The notes under the pieces: generated by a model
The model's database searches: none
Told to the model about the DNA's origin: nothing
What the model saw: the letters and a program-made list of their open reading frames with translations, nothing else
In this document: positions 16,337 to 25,014 of the stretch, in pieces
Numbering within the stretch: position 1 is the first letter of the stretch
Layout of the letters: every line of letters begins with the position of its first letter
NCBI RefSeq assembly: GCF_004114975.1
Contig: NZ_CP030051.1
Location: forward strand, 6,324,001 to 6,388,000
Direction of reading: 5' to 3'
Source: Bradyrhizobium guangdongense
GTDB taxonomy: Bacteria; Pseudomonadota; Alphaproteobacteria; Rhizobiales; Xanthobacteraceae
Length of the DNA stretch: 64,000 bases
Program-made: the position numbers and the translations under genes

Positions 16337-16398
16337 GCTGATCAATCAGGAAGTCCCGACCGAGGAATTTCGATCATGAGAGACACAGAGGACAAGAG

Positions 16399-16584
16399 AT
16401 GAGACAGCAGTTTCGATCGCCTGCCGCAAAGGCGGCAAACAATTATTTCAAGCAGCCCCCGGAAAAAGTCGCGACCGATTACGAGAAGGCGCAACAGGCT
16501 TTCCACGCGAACAGGGAACGGCTGAAAGCTGAGCGCCTGGCGCGGGAGGTGGAGCAGCGGAGCCCGCGCGACAGGAGGGCTTAG
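16399..16584 (+). CDS. small basic hypothetical protein
   Basis: The product is 61 residues, helical and rich in Arg, Lys, Glu and Gln. The start at 16399 is preceded by GAGGACAAGAG. No domain is recognised. It is oriented with the gene before it, 62 bases downstream, and may share its transcript. Confidence 0.5.
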   Translation: MRQQFRSPAAKAANNYFKQPPEKVATDYEKAQQAFHANRERLKAERLAREVEQRSPRDRRA

Positions 16585-16676
16585 CCGTCGAGATCATATT
16601 TGGCATCCGGGAGCGCGAAAGAGCTCACCGGATCGCGAACCTCGCAGAACCGCCGGTCTAGGCGAGGCCGAATTGA

Positions 16677-16889
16677 TCAAAGCATCGAAAGCACGACGAC
16701 GCCGTCCTCGAGCTCTCCCGAAGCAAGGCGCGTGCGCGCCATCTGCTCGAACTCCGTTCGATGCTTCTGAAGATAACTGAACGCCTGCTTCTGGGTGTCG
16801 AAGGTGGTCGCAAGCCGGCACATCTGCCTGACCGCGCCGAACGCGACGAAGAAAGTGATAGTTTCGTGGTCCGATTTGACTCTGCGCAC
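16677..16889 (-). CDS. small hypothetical protein
   Basis: The product is about 70 residues with a compact mixed pattern (ETITFFVAFGAVRQMCRLAT, then a helical half ending GVVVLSML). Two GTG codons, at 16898 and 16889, are possible starts; the latter is ten bases from GGAG and is preferred. The family is not recognised, but the even composition and the good ribosome site support a real gene. Confidence 0.5.
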   Translation of the reverse strand: MRRVKSDHETITFFVAFGAVRQMCRLATTFDTQKQAFSYLQKHRTEFEQMARTRLASGELEDGVVVLSML

Positions 16890-16947
16890 GGCCTGCACTC
16901 TCCGGAATGGGATCGGCCTTCAATGACTGCGACGATTCTGAGGACGG

Positions 16948-17202
16948 CTATCGCGCCGTTTTGCTCTTACGCTTCTTAGTCGTGGGTGAAGGCAGCGTGG
17001 CTTGAAGAGCGGCGTCGGCCGCCTGCTTCTCGCGTTCCTTGGCCTCGCAGATGGCTCGAAGCCGCGCCATGTTTTGGCGCACTTCGATGGCCTGCTTTTC
17101 GACGTCTGCCAATGCGCGCAGGCCCTCTTCAGCGGCGAGGCGCTTACGATCGGAACGCGCGAGGCCCTCGGGTGACAGCTCGGCCGCTTTCCTGGCGCTC
17201 AT
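16948..17202 (-). CDS. small charged helical hypothetical protein
   Basis: The product is 84 residues, nearly all predicted helix, with coiled-coil potential at residues 20-65 and a basic tail ending KKRKSKTAR. The ribosome site GGAGTGAAGC precedes the ATG. The basic tail suggests nucleic-acid contact; no family is known to me. Confidence 0.55.
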   Translation of the reverse strand: MSARKAAELSPEGLARSDRKRLAAEEGLRALADVEKQAIEVRQNMARLRAICEAKEREKQAADAALQATLPSPTTKKRKSKTAR

Positions 17203-17299
17203 GCTTCACTCCGTTTTGGACGCGACGAAACCCGCTCAATCCTGGGATCGAGCGGGCCAAGTGGCCGTTTCAGTACATCCGTGAAACGGCGCCACGATA

Positions 17300-17536
17300 T
17301 CAAGCCAGCGAGAGATTCTCAGCGCTGACCTTGCCTCGCATCTTGTCGGTCTTGGTCTCGAAATTGATCTTCTGGCCTTCTGCAAGACCCGCAAGACCGG
17401 CGCGCTCGACGGCGCTGATGTGAACGAACACATCATTGCTGCCGTCGTTCGGCTGAATGAATCCAAAGCCCTTTTGGCCGTTGAACCACTTCACGGTACC
17501 TGTCGTCGTTCTCTTCTCCAAAGCGCACGAGCGCAT
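17300..17536 (-). CDS. cspA: cold shock protein (CspA family) with atypical start
   Basis: The core is a cold-shock domain binding single-stranded RNA/DNA: RNP1 KGFGFIQP and RNP2 VFVHISAV are intact. Family members normally start [10 protein letters not shown] or similar. Here the expected ATG position (17507-17509) is ACG, with GGAG eight bases upstream where a ribosome site for that position should be. The only upstream in-frame ATG is at 17536 and adds nine residues without a clear ribosome site; a TTG lies at 17521. Either a longer N-terminus is used, or initiation is at ACG, or the gene is poorly expressed. Confidence 0.8.
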   Translation of the reverse strand: MRSCALEKRTTTGTVKWFNGQKGFGFIQPNDGSNDVFVHISAVERAGLAGLAEGQKINFETKTDKMRGKVSAENLSLA

Positions 17537-17926
17537 CCATGCCGCGCGACAATCACGCGGACATTTTCAACTTCGTCGATGTCTTTGGAAAAGGAGCCCG
17601 CGGGCGCATTCAACAAGGCACAGCGGCTGATCGAACAAATTCAATATACACCTCTCGCGTTCTTTTACAAGGGCGGAAGCCGATTTAGTTTTCGGCCACT
17701 CGTTGCTGCGGAGTCTGCCGAGATGCGGCAGGCCTTAGCGATTGACTTGTCGGCGCGAGAGTGTTCACGTGACGGCCGAGGCTGCATCGCGCGTGAAAGA
17801 GCGTCGACCGATGCGAATCTCGCGACAAATGTCGCGTCTACCATCCTGAAAAATCGCAATGAAGCTCCTGCGCAATTGGCTGCTTGCAGGACGCGTGGCA
17901 TTTGCAGCCTCAAGCGAGGGACATCA
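17537..17926. other. gap between the cold shock and rpsU genes
   Basis: It holds the two divergent promoter regions and probably a long rpsU leader. A short frame from 17539 would encode about 49 residues but lacks family resemblance. The frame of rpsU stays open upstream without a good start, so upstream residues are unlikely to be translated. Confidence 0.5.
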
Positions 17927-18202
17927 ATGCAGGTCGTCGTCAGAGACAACAACGTTGAACAGGCGCTTCGCGTTCTCAAGAAGAAGATGCAGCGCGAAGG
18001 CGTCTTCCGGGAGATGAAGCAGCGGCGCTCCTACGAGAAGCCGTCGGAAAGAAAGACGCGCGAGAAATCCGAAGCCATTCGCCGCGCGCGCAAGCTCGCG
18101 CGTAAGCAGGCGATCCGGGAAGGGCTGTTGCCCGCACCACCGAAAAAGAAGCCGTTCGAGCGCAAGCCCCCCTTGCCGGAGATCAAGGCTCCTACGGCCT
18201 GA
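17927..18202 (+). CDS. rpsU: 30S ribosomal protein S21
   Basis: The 91-residue product starts [20 protein letters not shown] and continues with the helical basic S21 body ([20 protein letters not shown]), then a proline-rich tail typical of alphaproteobacterial S21. S21 sits near the anti-Shine-Dalgarno end of 16S rRNA and aids initiation. The ATG at 17927 follows GCGAGGG. The 3' end overlaps the convergent DUF1488 gene by 11 bases. Alphaproteobacteria often have several rpsU copies, so this may be one of several. Confidence 0.95.
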   Translation: MQVVVRDNNVEQALRVLKKKMQREGVFREMKQRRSYEKPSERKTREKSEAIRRARKLARKQAIREGLLPAPPKKKPFERKPPLPEIKAPTA

Positions 18203-18470
18203 AATCGATTCCGCGCAGCACGATCCCGGGCGGAGTGCCTTCGAACTCGGTCGCGCTGTATTTACTCGCCGCCCGTGCTTCGATGCGGTCCCGCAGGCGG
18301 GTGAACTGTGCTTCCCGCTGCTCGGGCCTGACTCGCGGGCCAGGCTCGAGATCATCCATCGCGGAGGTCGAGATCGCGCAGAGAACCTCCCTGGCACCGT
18401 CCTGCATCGAAAACCGGACGATCATCCGATCATATTCGTGGCTGATAAAGCGGCCGCGGGTCAGTGTCAT
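18192..18470 (-). CDS. DUF1488 family protein
   Basis: The product is 92 residues with the DUF1488-like strand pattern [20 protein letters not shown] followed by a helical half with conserved-looking aromatic and charged residues. The function of the family is unknown. GGAGTAAGCC precedes the ATG. It converges with rpsU, sharing 11 bases at the 3' ends. Confidence 0.7.
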   Translation of the reverse strand: MTLTRGRFISHEYDRMIVRFSMQDGAREVLCAISTSAMDDLEPGPRVRPEQREAQFTRLRDRIEARAASKYSATEFEGTPPGIVLRGIDFRP

Positions 18471-18529
18471 GGCTTACTCCGTTACGTCGCCGGGCACGCG
18501 CCGAGAACGCGGGATGACGGACGCCCGCC

Positions 18530-18826
18530 TTAAGCTTCCTCCGACAGCCGAGCGAAATCGTCGAACAGCGCAGCAACCAGCGCACGATGGCGGGTGTCCT
18601 CGACGGGCAGGCTCGCAGCATAGAGATTGAGCAGATAGCGGGCCTTGGTCGCGGCCTCGGCCCAGGACGCGGCCGGCACCGCCATCATGCGATTCTCAAG
18701 GTCGGCCTCGCGCTCCCGCAGCTCCCTGACGTTCGCTTCGACTTCGGCCAGCGCGCGGCGCAGCTCGGTCGCCTTTTGCGCAGCCATGCCGCGGTGCTTA
18801 TCGAGATCGACGGTGTGCTCAGTCAT
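18530..18826 (-). CDS. small helical hypothetical protein
   Basis: The product is 98 residues. Residues ~15-50 form a likely coiled coil (ELRRALAEVEANVRELRERE), followed by a helical domain with leucine and alanine packing. No family is recognised. It is co-oriented with the DUF1488 gene 60 bases downstream. Confidence 0.55.
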   Translation of the reverse strand: MTEHTVDLDKHRGMAAQKATELRRALAEVEANVRELREREADLENRMMAVPAASWAEAATKARYLLNLYAASLPVEDTRHRALVAALFDDFARLSEEA

Positions 18827-19040
18827 TCGCTATGCCCGCGGATGCGGAATGGATGCCTGAACGTCACGGCTTCTTGCCGCCAGCGGATGGTCATGCACGC
18901 CTGCCTTTCGCAAGTGAAGCCCGACCGGTGCCGCGGCTGGCACGACCATGCGCCCTTCCCGCAGCGATAGCCAGCACTATCCTGCCACGCGTTCAAGGGA
19001 ATCCGCCGGCGACCAAACCATCGTCTCGGAGACGCGGAGC

Positions 19041-19433
19041 CTATTCGTGCGGAGGCGGAATCTGATTCAGCAGCTGCGAGATCGCAGTCACGATCTGCGC
19101 CGGCGCGAAGGGCTTTTGCAGCAGCACGCTCTTGGGCACGCCATGCGACGGCCACTCCTCCGCGGCAGCGCCGGTCATGTACACGACCGGGATATCCGGG
19201 CCGAGCTCCCTGGCCCGTTTGGCAACGTCCCACCCAGTAAGCTTGCCTTGTAAATTGATGTCCGTCACGAGCGCCCGGTATTCAGAATGCTTGTCTTCCA
19301 ACAGCGGAATAGCTTGCTCGCCCGAGGTCACCACCTCCGATTGGAAGCCACCCTCGGCCAAGGCGGTGCGGACCATTTCGGTGATGAAGAAATCGTCCTC
19401 GACGATCAGGATCGGCAACAATGGATTTCTCAA
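19041..19433 (-). CDS. single-domain response regulator (CheY-like receiver)
   Basis: The product is a 130-residue receiver domain alone. The acidic pocket is Asp13/Asp14, the phosphoacceptor Asp58 (in VTDIN), and the conserved Lys107 (QKPF). No output domain is fused, so it acts by protein contact or as a phosphate relay. No histidine kinase is adjacent, so its kinase is encoded elsewhere. The start is TTG at 19433, preceded by CAGGG. Confidence 0.88.
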   Translation of the reverse strand: MRNPLLPILIVEDDFFITEMVRTALAEGGFQSEVVTSGEQAIPLLEDKHSEYRALVTDINLQGKLTGWDVAKRARELGPDIPVVYMTGAAAEEWPSHGVPKSVLLQKPFAPAQIVTAISQLLNQIPPPHE

Positions 19434-19602
19434 AACCCTGCCTCCAGCCGCGGCCTGCGGTCGGGGCTAAGTTCCCAACTGGAATTAGGTTCCATGACAG
19501 CGAGTCCAGCAACAGGACCTGGCCGGCAAAAACATATCTCGGTTAAGTTTCCGACCGGGGAATATCGGCTAGAAGTTGCCCCGTTCGTGACAGGGGATCG
19601 CG

Positions 19603-19788
19603 ATGCCACATCGCAAGTACCGCGCGCTGGAAAGCGACTGCCGTGTTCAGGCGGCCATCACCGGCCACAAGAAGACCAAAGCCGAGCTCCAGAAAATGGC
19701 TCGCGAATACAAGGTCCTGGCTGATTGGCTGGAAGCGCACCCGCAAGAGCACGAGGGATCGCCTGCCACGGACCAGCCCACTGACTAA
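19603..19788 (+). CDS. small hypothetical protein
   Basis: The product is 61 residues, helical and charged (KKTKAELQKMAREYKVLADW) with a polar tail. The start ATG follows GGGGATCGCG. No function is recognised. Proteins of this size and look are common in Bradyrhizobium genomes, but this is memory rather than a search result. Confidence 0.45.
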   Translation: MPHRKYRALESDCRVQAAITGHKKTKAELQKMAREYKVLADWLEAHPQEHEGSPATDQPTD

Positions 19789-19840
19789 CGGCGCCTTTGA
19801 CAGGCGCCGTCGTCCCTCCGGGCTCTGTGCCTGCCCGGCC

Positions 19841-20623
19841 TCACGCCGACGGAAACGGGTTCGCCGCCCTGGTGTATTTCAGCGCGCCGATGCCAAAGCC
19901 TTCCTGGCTGCGGTTCTGGATGAATTCCCTGTGCTCGTAGTGCGGCGACAATTCGCGCCATAGCTGCGGGACACCACCAGCCCAGGCGCTGGTGTTGCCG
20001 CTGGATTCGCAGATGTCGTGAAACAGGATGATACCGCCTTCGCGAACGAACGGCCGGTAGCACAGGAAGTCCTGCTTGACGCCTTCATAGCGATGATCGC
20101 CATCGATGAACAATGTGTCGATCTGCCGGCCAGCCAGAAATCTCTCGACGCGCCTGACGCTGTCGTCCGCGTAGGACGGCATGTCGAAGAACGTCCAGTG
20201 CTGCTTCGGTGTGGCCAGCAGCTTCAGCATTTCCTTGTTCTTCACATGCAGATCGATGCAGATCATCGTCTCCATGGTGGGAAGAAATCGTCCGAACAGG
20301 AGCGACGTTCCGCCGTTCAACGTGCCGATTTCAACGACGGTCTTGGGAGCGGATGCGGCGATGTAGTCGAGCGCCGACGAGATCTCCGTCTCGATCTGGC
20401 ACGAGCCGGTGCCCATATGATGCTTGGTGAAGTCGATGATATCCTGCACGCTCGATCCGCGCTTGTACTCGCCGATGATCTCGTCGCGCTTCTGGGTATT
20501 GAACTTGAGGCGCAGTGCAGGTCCGCTATCGGCCAGACGCTTCTTGATCTGTCTGACCGCGAGAACGGCAGGATGAAACTTCAGTTCCGTCAATCGCTCA
20601 TTGAAGGCCTTGCTCAACGACAT
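19841..20623 (-). CDS. class I SAM-dependent methyltransferase-like protein (CmcI/Methyltransf_24 type)
   Basis: The 260-residue product has a Rossmann-type core: VVEIGTLNGGTSLLFGRF (motif I), ICIDLHVKN (motif II), then DTLFIDGDHRYEGVKQDF and GGIILFHDI. The IDGDH..G and HDI signatures are those of the cephalosporin hydroxylase/CmcI-like methyltransferases, often found in glycan or small-molecule modification. The substrate is unknown. The ATG at 20623 follows GAGGTTGAT and starts the protein before a helical lead-in; an open frame upstream runs through a repeat and is not coding. Confidence 0.75.
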   Translation of the reverse strand: MSLSKAFNERLTELKFHPAVLAVRQIKKRLADSGPALRLKFNTQKRDEIIGEYKRGSSVQDIIDFTKHHMGTGSCQIETEISSALDYIAASAPKTVVEIGTLNGGTSLLFGRFLPTMETMICIDLHVKNKEMLKLLATPKQHWTFFDMPSYADDSVRRVERFLAGRQIDTLFIDGDHRYEGVKQDFLCYRPFVREGGIILFHDICESSGNTSAWAGGVPQLWRELSPHYEHREFIQNRSQEGFGIGALKYTRAANPFPSA

Positions 20624-20743
20624 ATCAACCTCGCTCCAAGCAAAGTTTTGCCGACCGCCCCGAAGGCGAGGATCATCTCCAATTTTGATCAACTTACGGT
20701 TTTTGCTTGACGGAGCGATGACCGCGCCGATGCGGAGCGCTAA

Positions 20744-20790
20744 AGCATGATCCGGAAAAGTGCACAGCGGTTTTAGGAAAAGATCATGCT
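20744..20790. repeat. dispersed palindrome, type A
   Basis: AGCATGATC at the left and GATCATGCT at the right are perfect complements, enclosing a CCGGAAAAG segment. The same type, with GCGCATGATC ends, is at 62721-62769. These are genome-wide repeats in this lineage. Confidence 0.75.
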
Positions 20791-20805
20791 CAAACAACAA
20801 CCTAA

Positions 20806-20840
20806 AGCGCGATGACGATTCATCCAAATCTCATCGCGCT
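20806..20840. repeat. hairpin between the Gre-like and methyltransferase genes
   Basis: AGCGCGATGA and TCATCGCGCT form a ten-base perfect stem with a 15-base loop, one base after the Gre-like gene stop. It may stop or stabilise that transcript; it has no T run. Confidence 0.65.
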
Positions 20841-20841
20841 G

Positions 20842-21324
20842 TTAGGCGATCGCGACGATCTCGAGTTCCTGTGCCCCTGAAACGGCGACGTCGCCGACGG
20901 CTTTTCCCATCAGGCATCTTGCAACCGGCGAGACGAACGAGATCGAGCCGGCCTTCGGGTCGGCTTCGTCCTCGCCGACGATGCGGTAGGTCTGCACGCG
21001 GCCGTCGGCGCGGCTGAAGGTCACGGTGCTGCCGAAGGCGACCGTCTCGCTGGAGGACGGGGCGGCAACGAGCTGCGCGGTGCGCAGGCGTTCGGCGAGA
21101 TATCTGATATCGCGCAAGGGTGCCGCCGATTGCCGGCGCTTCTCGTTGACGTCGTCGATCGCTTGCGCGGCTTCATAGGCTTCACGCGCGGCCTGCAGCT
21201 GGCCCTGCAATGCCTGCAAGCCCGTCTCCGTCACGAGGTTCGGATGCGGCGAGATCGGACGATCCGGCAGCAACGTTTCGGAGGCGGTCTCGGCGCTCTC
21301 TTCTTTGGTAAAGGCGACGCTCAA
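20842..21324 (-). CDS. GreA/GreB-type transcription elongation factor
   Basis: The product is 160 residues. The N-terminal half is a helical hairpin (residues ~30-90, ALQGQLQAAREAYEAAQAID). The C-terminal half is the FKBP-like domain with VTFSRADGRVQTYRIVGEDE and SPVARCLMGKAVGD, which match the GreA C-terminal signature. Gre factors stimulate transcript cleavage by RNA polymerase. The coiled-coil tip acids are not clearly present, so it may be a Gre-fold relative rather than a true cleavage factor. It starts with TTG at 21324 after AGGA. Confidence 0.75.
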   Translation of the reverse strand: MSVAFTKEESAETASETLLPDRPISPHPNLVTETGLQALQGQLQAAREAYEAAQAIDDVNEKRRQSAAPLRDIRYLAERLRTAQLVAAPSSSETVAFGSTVTFSRADGRVQTYRIVGEDEADPKAGSISFVSPVARCLMGKAVGDVAVSGAQELEIVAIA

Positions 21325-21365
21325 TTCGAAAATCCTGTCGAAAGATTTTAGGCGAGGCCGAAACC

Positions 21366-21420
21366 CCTCACCCGGATCGCACCTTCGATGCGATCCGACC
21401 CTCTCCCTCCGGGAGAGGTG
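21366..21420. repeat. intergenic hairpin repeat (CTCTCCC/GGGAGAG type)
   Basis: Two nested hairpins, one built from GGATCGCA and TGCGATCC and one from CTCTCCC and GGGAGAG, lie between two minus-strand genes. The second resembles the repeat pair at 54476-54567. Confidence 0.6.
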
Positions 21421-21466
21421 GACGAGTTCTCGGCTCGCGCCGATTCAACTGACTGCCGTCGAAACC

Positions 21467-21940
21467 TTATATCTCAAGTTCGACGAAACGGCGGAGCTTG
21501 AGGACGAGGTCGGGCAAGGCCTGGCGGAACCGGGTGGCGTTCTGGAAGCTGGTCGAGAACGGCGCGAAGGTGAGCATCGCGTTCCAGTTCCGGTAGCCAT
21601 AGACCGTTACCGAGACGCCCGACGCCGGAAAGTCTTCGAGCTTGCGCAGCTCGCCCAGCACGAGCTCGGCGATCGCCTCCGCCGGCAGCAGTCGCTTGCC
21701 GTCCGGCGTCAGGGATTGAGCGGCAGGCGCGACCGCCTTCGGGGCCGATACGGCATCACCGGATGCATCCTGGAGCTTCGGAGACTCCGCCTCCGGGATT
21801 TGCGCGACGTCCGGCACGGGTGCGGCCGCTGGCGCGACGTCGGCAAGCGGCGGCGGGCTGGCAGGCTCCGCGCGCTTGTTGCCTCCCAGGATGCTGCTGA
21901 TCATGGCCACAAGGCCAGCATCCTTTGCGTCGTCACTCAT
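21467..21940 (-). CDS. hypothetical protein with Pro/Ala-rich N-terminus
   Basis: The product is 157 residues. Residues ~20-85 are a low-complexity Ala/Pro linker. The C-terminal ~70 residues look folded (AIAELVLGELRKLEDFPASG, then VSVTVYGYRNWNAML). No domain is recognised. The start at 21940 follows GGGGGGAGCC; an in-frame start 39 bases upstream is less well supported. Confidence 0.55.
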   Translation of the reverse strand: MSDDAKDAGLVAMISSILGGNKRAEPASPPPLADVAPAAAPVPDVAQIPEAESPKLQDASGDAVSAPKAVAPAAQSLTPDGKRLLPAEAIAELVLGELRKLEDFPASGVSVTVYGYRNWNAMLTFAPFSTSFQNATRFRQALPDLVLKLRRFVELEI

Positions 21941-22090
21941 CACGGCTCCCCCCGGCTGGCACCAGTCTAGCACCGGCACCGTGGGCTGCCACAGGGTCCG
22001 CCGGTCAGATCGAGCCCTCTCTGCTGCATGGCTCCCGACCGGGTTCGTCGCGGCGCAAGGCGGGCGCGCCTCGCGCCGCGGCGCGACCGG

Positions 22091-22412
22091 TCACTGCTTC
22101 TCGAACGGAATATATTGCTGATATTGTTTCGGCACGGAGCTGCGATAGCGCGCAGGGACGGTCCCGGTGTCGATCGAATGATCAATCTCCTGGCGCCGCG
22201 TCATCTTCTTCTTCGGCTTCTTCTGGGCGCTCTTCTTCGACTCCGCTGGCGGAGCCGGATTGTCGGTGGACGCGGCCGGCGCGGTGGTCGCGGCCGGCGT
22301 CGTGGTGCTTGCCGCCGCCGGCGTGCCGCCCGCAGCTGGCGCCGTCTGCGCCAGCGCCAGCGGTGACAAGCGGCAGTGCCGTGGCCGCAGCCAGCAAATA
22401 TGATTGTCGCAT
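22091..22412 (-). pseudogene. secreted Pro/Ala/Lys-rich protein gene with apparent frameshift after the signal peptide
   Basis: An ATG at 22412 with GGAGG upstream encodes a good signal peptide start (MRQSYLLAAATALPLV). The continuation SPLALAQTAPAAGG, which would complete the signal peptide and cleavage site, is in another frame, beginning near 22369. Insertion of two bases (GTC-TC-ACC in place of GTCACC) joins the two frames into one ~108-residue secreted protein ending YRSSVPKQYQQYIPFEKQ. So this is either a recent two-base deletion or a sequence error. The downstream frame has no good start of its own. The function is unknown. Confidence 0.6.
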
Positions 22413-22960
22413 CCGAACCTCCAATACCTGATCCCCGATGACGGAGGCGTCAGCCCGGGGAATCATGCGTCCAAGTCCACCGACGGTAGGCGGGACCAGG
22501 GCTGCAAACTGTGGCCGAGATCACGTTGTCACGACGGCTTGCCGCATCATAGGCGCAAGCCCGACGCAGCGCACGCTCCGCGACCAGGACGCGCACGACA
22601 ACCGTGTCGGGTGAGTCCCGGAACACGTAAAGGCCTCGCGGGGAGAACGCTGCAATTTTGACGCGAGCACGATATTCGGCACCGGAATCGTTTCGCCTGA
22701 CGGGCTGGCGAAGCTGGCCTTGCTTGGCGTCCGAACTTCCGATGACGAGAATGTTATTCGGCATCGGCGCGCCAAGAATTCGCAAAGCGCATCCGCAGCT
22801 TGATCGCAACGCTCGCGGATGGAACCGGATCGACATCGCGCAATGTGTGAAGCAGCGCATAGCGACGGCGGATTCCGCCATCTAGCCTCACATGCATCTC
22901 TTATGACGAACAACTTCAGCTCTCATTGCCTGCCGTCGTCAGTTTTCATGGAGGATCTTT
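22413..22960. other. gap with no convincing gene
   Basis: A minus-strand frame from 22764 to 22450 (about 104 residues, starting MPNNILVIGSSDAKQGQ) is possible but has no ribosome site, and overlapping frames are about as long. The right end carries the upstream region of the haem peroxidase gene. Confidence 0.4.
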
Positions 22961-24502
22961 ATGAGCAGTCGTCACGCCATTGCGCCCCGCGGTCTCAACG
23001 CCACCCGCTCGCCGCTGTCACAAGGCCGCTTCGGCCGCATGTTCCGCACCCTGACGCCGGCGAAATTCGGCCCGAACGATGCCGACAACATCGCAAATCT
23101 TGCGGCGCTCGCCGACAACATGGTCGGCGATTTCGATGGACCGAAGGACAGCCCCGACGCCGAGGAGAGCGGAATTCCCGCGCTCTACACCTATTTCGGC
23201 CAGTTCATCGATCACGACATCACCTTCGATCCCGTGAGCTCGCTGACCAAGCAGCAGGACCCGGACGGCCTCGTCGATTTCCGCACGCCGTCGTTCGACC
23301 TGGACAATCTCTACGGACGCGGACCAGGCGACCAGCCCTATATGTACGACAGCAACGGCAAGTTCCTGCTCGGCGAGACCTTGACCGGCACCGGCGTATC
23401 CAACGCCTTCGATCTGCCGCGCTTCAAGGGCCGCGCGCTCATCGGCGATCCCCGCAACGACGAGAACAGCATCGTCTCGCAGCTGCAGGGGCTGATGCTG
23501 CGCTTCCACAACCGCATGGTCGACGACAATGACACGCTCTCTTTCCAGGACGTGCAGCAGCGCGTGCGCTTCCATTATCAATACGTCGTGCTGAACGACT
23601 TCCTGCCGCGCATCGTCAATGCCGGCGTGCTGAACGATCTCAAGACCGGCGGGCGCTACGACCGCAGCAAGCTCGCCTATTATCACTGGAAGACGTATCC
23701 CTACATGCCGGTCGAGTTTTCGGTCGCGGCCTATCGGCTCGGACACTCGATGATCCGGCCCGGCTACCGGCTCAACGACGCCGACAACATGCTGCTGCAG
23801 ATATTCCCCGATCCCAACAACCCCGACAACAACGCGCTGACCGGTTTCCGCAGCATGGGACCGGGGCGCGCCATCGATTGGGGACGTTTCATCGACATCG
23901 ACAGGCGCGCCTACGGCGTCGAGGACGACGGCACCAATCCCGACAACAAGCGGCGGCTCCAGCTCGCCTATCGCATCGACACCTCGCTGGTCGATCCCTT
24001 GCGCAAGCTGCCGCCGGAGGTCGCCTCCAATCCGTCGTCACTGGCGTTGCGCAATCTCGAACGCGGCTGGCGGCTCGGCCTGCCGTCGGGCCAGGCGGTC
24101 GCCAGGGCGATGCACGTGACGCCGCTGACCGACGAGCAGATCATCATCGGCCGTGCCGTCGACGTCCCCGGGGCGGCCGATCCGCAAGTCCCGATCGCCT
24201 CGATTGCCAACGGCGTGTTCAAAGGCAATTGTCCGCTCTGGACCTACATCCTCGCCGAAGCGCGTCAGTTCCAGACCGCGGTCGCGGTCCCGGCCACCGG
24301 TGCGCCAGCGGGCGGCATCAACACGCCGCAGCTCGGTCCGGTCGGCGGCCGCATCGTCGCCGAGGTCTTCCTCGGCATGATGTTCGGCGACGCCTCCTCC
24401 GTGCTGTCGCTCGACCCGAACTGGGCGCCGGTGACCGGTCCCGATTTCAAGCTGAAGGATCTGGTGACCTACGCGCTGGGCCAGGGAGCCGCGCTGCATT
24501 GA
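22961..24502 (+). CDS. animal-type haem peroxidase (peroxinectin-like)
   Basis: The 513-residue product belongs to the animal haem peroxidase superfamily, rare in bacteria compared with catalase-peroxidases. The distal site is GQFIDHDITFDP with His85 and Asp86. The proximal histidine is His262 in AYRLGHSMIRPGY. A catalytic arginine is expected in the middle of the protein; ALRNLERGWRLGLPSGQ near residue 370 is another conserved patch. No signal peptide is seen; the N-terminus is polar, so export, if any, is by another route. Such enzymes oxidise halides, phenols or lipids with hydrogen peroxide. GGAGG lies upstream of the ATG. No secretion gene is adjacent. Confidence 0.88.
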   Translation: MSSRHAIAPRGLNATRSPLSQGRFGRMFRTLTPAKFGPNDADNIANLAALADNMVGDFDGPKDSPDAEESGIPALYTYFGQFIDHDITFDPVSSLTKQQDPDGLVDFRTPSFDLDNLYGRGPGDQPYMYDSNGKFLLGETLTGTGVSNAFDLPRFKGRALIGDPRNDENSIVSQLQGLMLRFHNRMVDDNDTLSFQDVQQRVRFHYQYVVLNDFLPRIVNAGVLNDLKTGGRYDRSKLAYYHWKTYPYMPVEFSVAAYRLGHSMIRPGYRLNDADNMLLQIFPDPNNPDNNALTGFRSMGPGRAIDWGRFIDIDRRAYGVEDDGTNPDNKRRLQLAYRIDTSLVDPLRKLPPEVASNPSSLALRNLERGWRLGLPSGQAVARAMHVTPLTDEQIIIGRAVDVPGAADPQVPIASIANGVFKGNCPLWTYILAEARQFQTAVAVPATGAPAGGINTPQLGPVGGRIVAEVFLGMMFGDASSVLSLDPNWAPVTGPDFKLKDLVTYALGQGAALH

Positions 24503-24699
24503 CGTCGCGACGGTCGAGAATGCAGGGGCCGCTCGTGTGATGCGAGCGGCCTCGTGATTCACGTCTCGCCAGGGGGATGGGATGAACAGCGTCCCGAGCG
24601 CAAACCGAACGTGCCTGAAGTCACAGTCGGGCGTCCTCGCATGGTCCATGCTGCGAGGGTCGATAATGACATCGACCAACCATCAGAGAGGAACGATCC

Positions 24700-24927
24700 A
24701 TGTTGCGCAAATTCTCGCTTCTTGCAGCTGCCGCGGCCTTATTGGGCACGGCCGCTTTGGCCCCAACCTCCGCCTCCGCATTTGAGTTCGGCGGCTCGCA
24801 CCATCGGGGTGGTATCACCATCGTGCTCGGCTACCCCGGCTACTATGGTCATGGTTACGGTTACGACGACTGCGATCACGACTACGATTATTACCGGCAC
24901 CATCCGCGTCGCTGGCGGCCGCTCTGA
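24700..24927 (+). CDS. small secreted Gly/Tyr/His-rich protein
   Basis: The 75-residue product has a clear signal peptide (residues 1-27, ending SASA) and a mature part rich in Gly, Tyr, His and Asp (YPGYYGHGYGYDDCDHDYDY). The composition suggests a cell-surface or metal-binding peptide. No family function is known. GAGAGGAAC lies before the ATG. Confidence 0.7.
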   Translation: MLRKFSLLAAAAALLGTAALAPTSASAFEFGGSHHRGGITIVLGYPGYYGHGYGYDDCDHDYDYYRHHPRRWRPL

Positions 24928-25014
24928 ACGGTTGTTCAGCCGAGGCCCGTGAAGTGCCCTTGAGGCGCGCGAGTTGTGCAGATCCGCGCGCCTCTGACGC
25001 GGTAAGTGGACGCC

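Noticed and set aside
17420..17926. N-terminal extension of ribosomal protein S21
   Set aside because: The frame is open upstream but the family starts at MQVVVRDN, and a ribosome site precedes that ATG.
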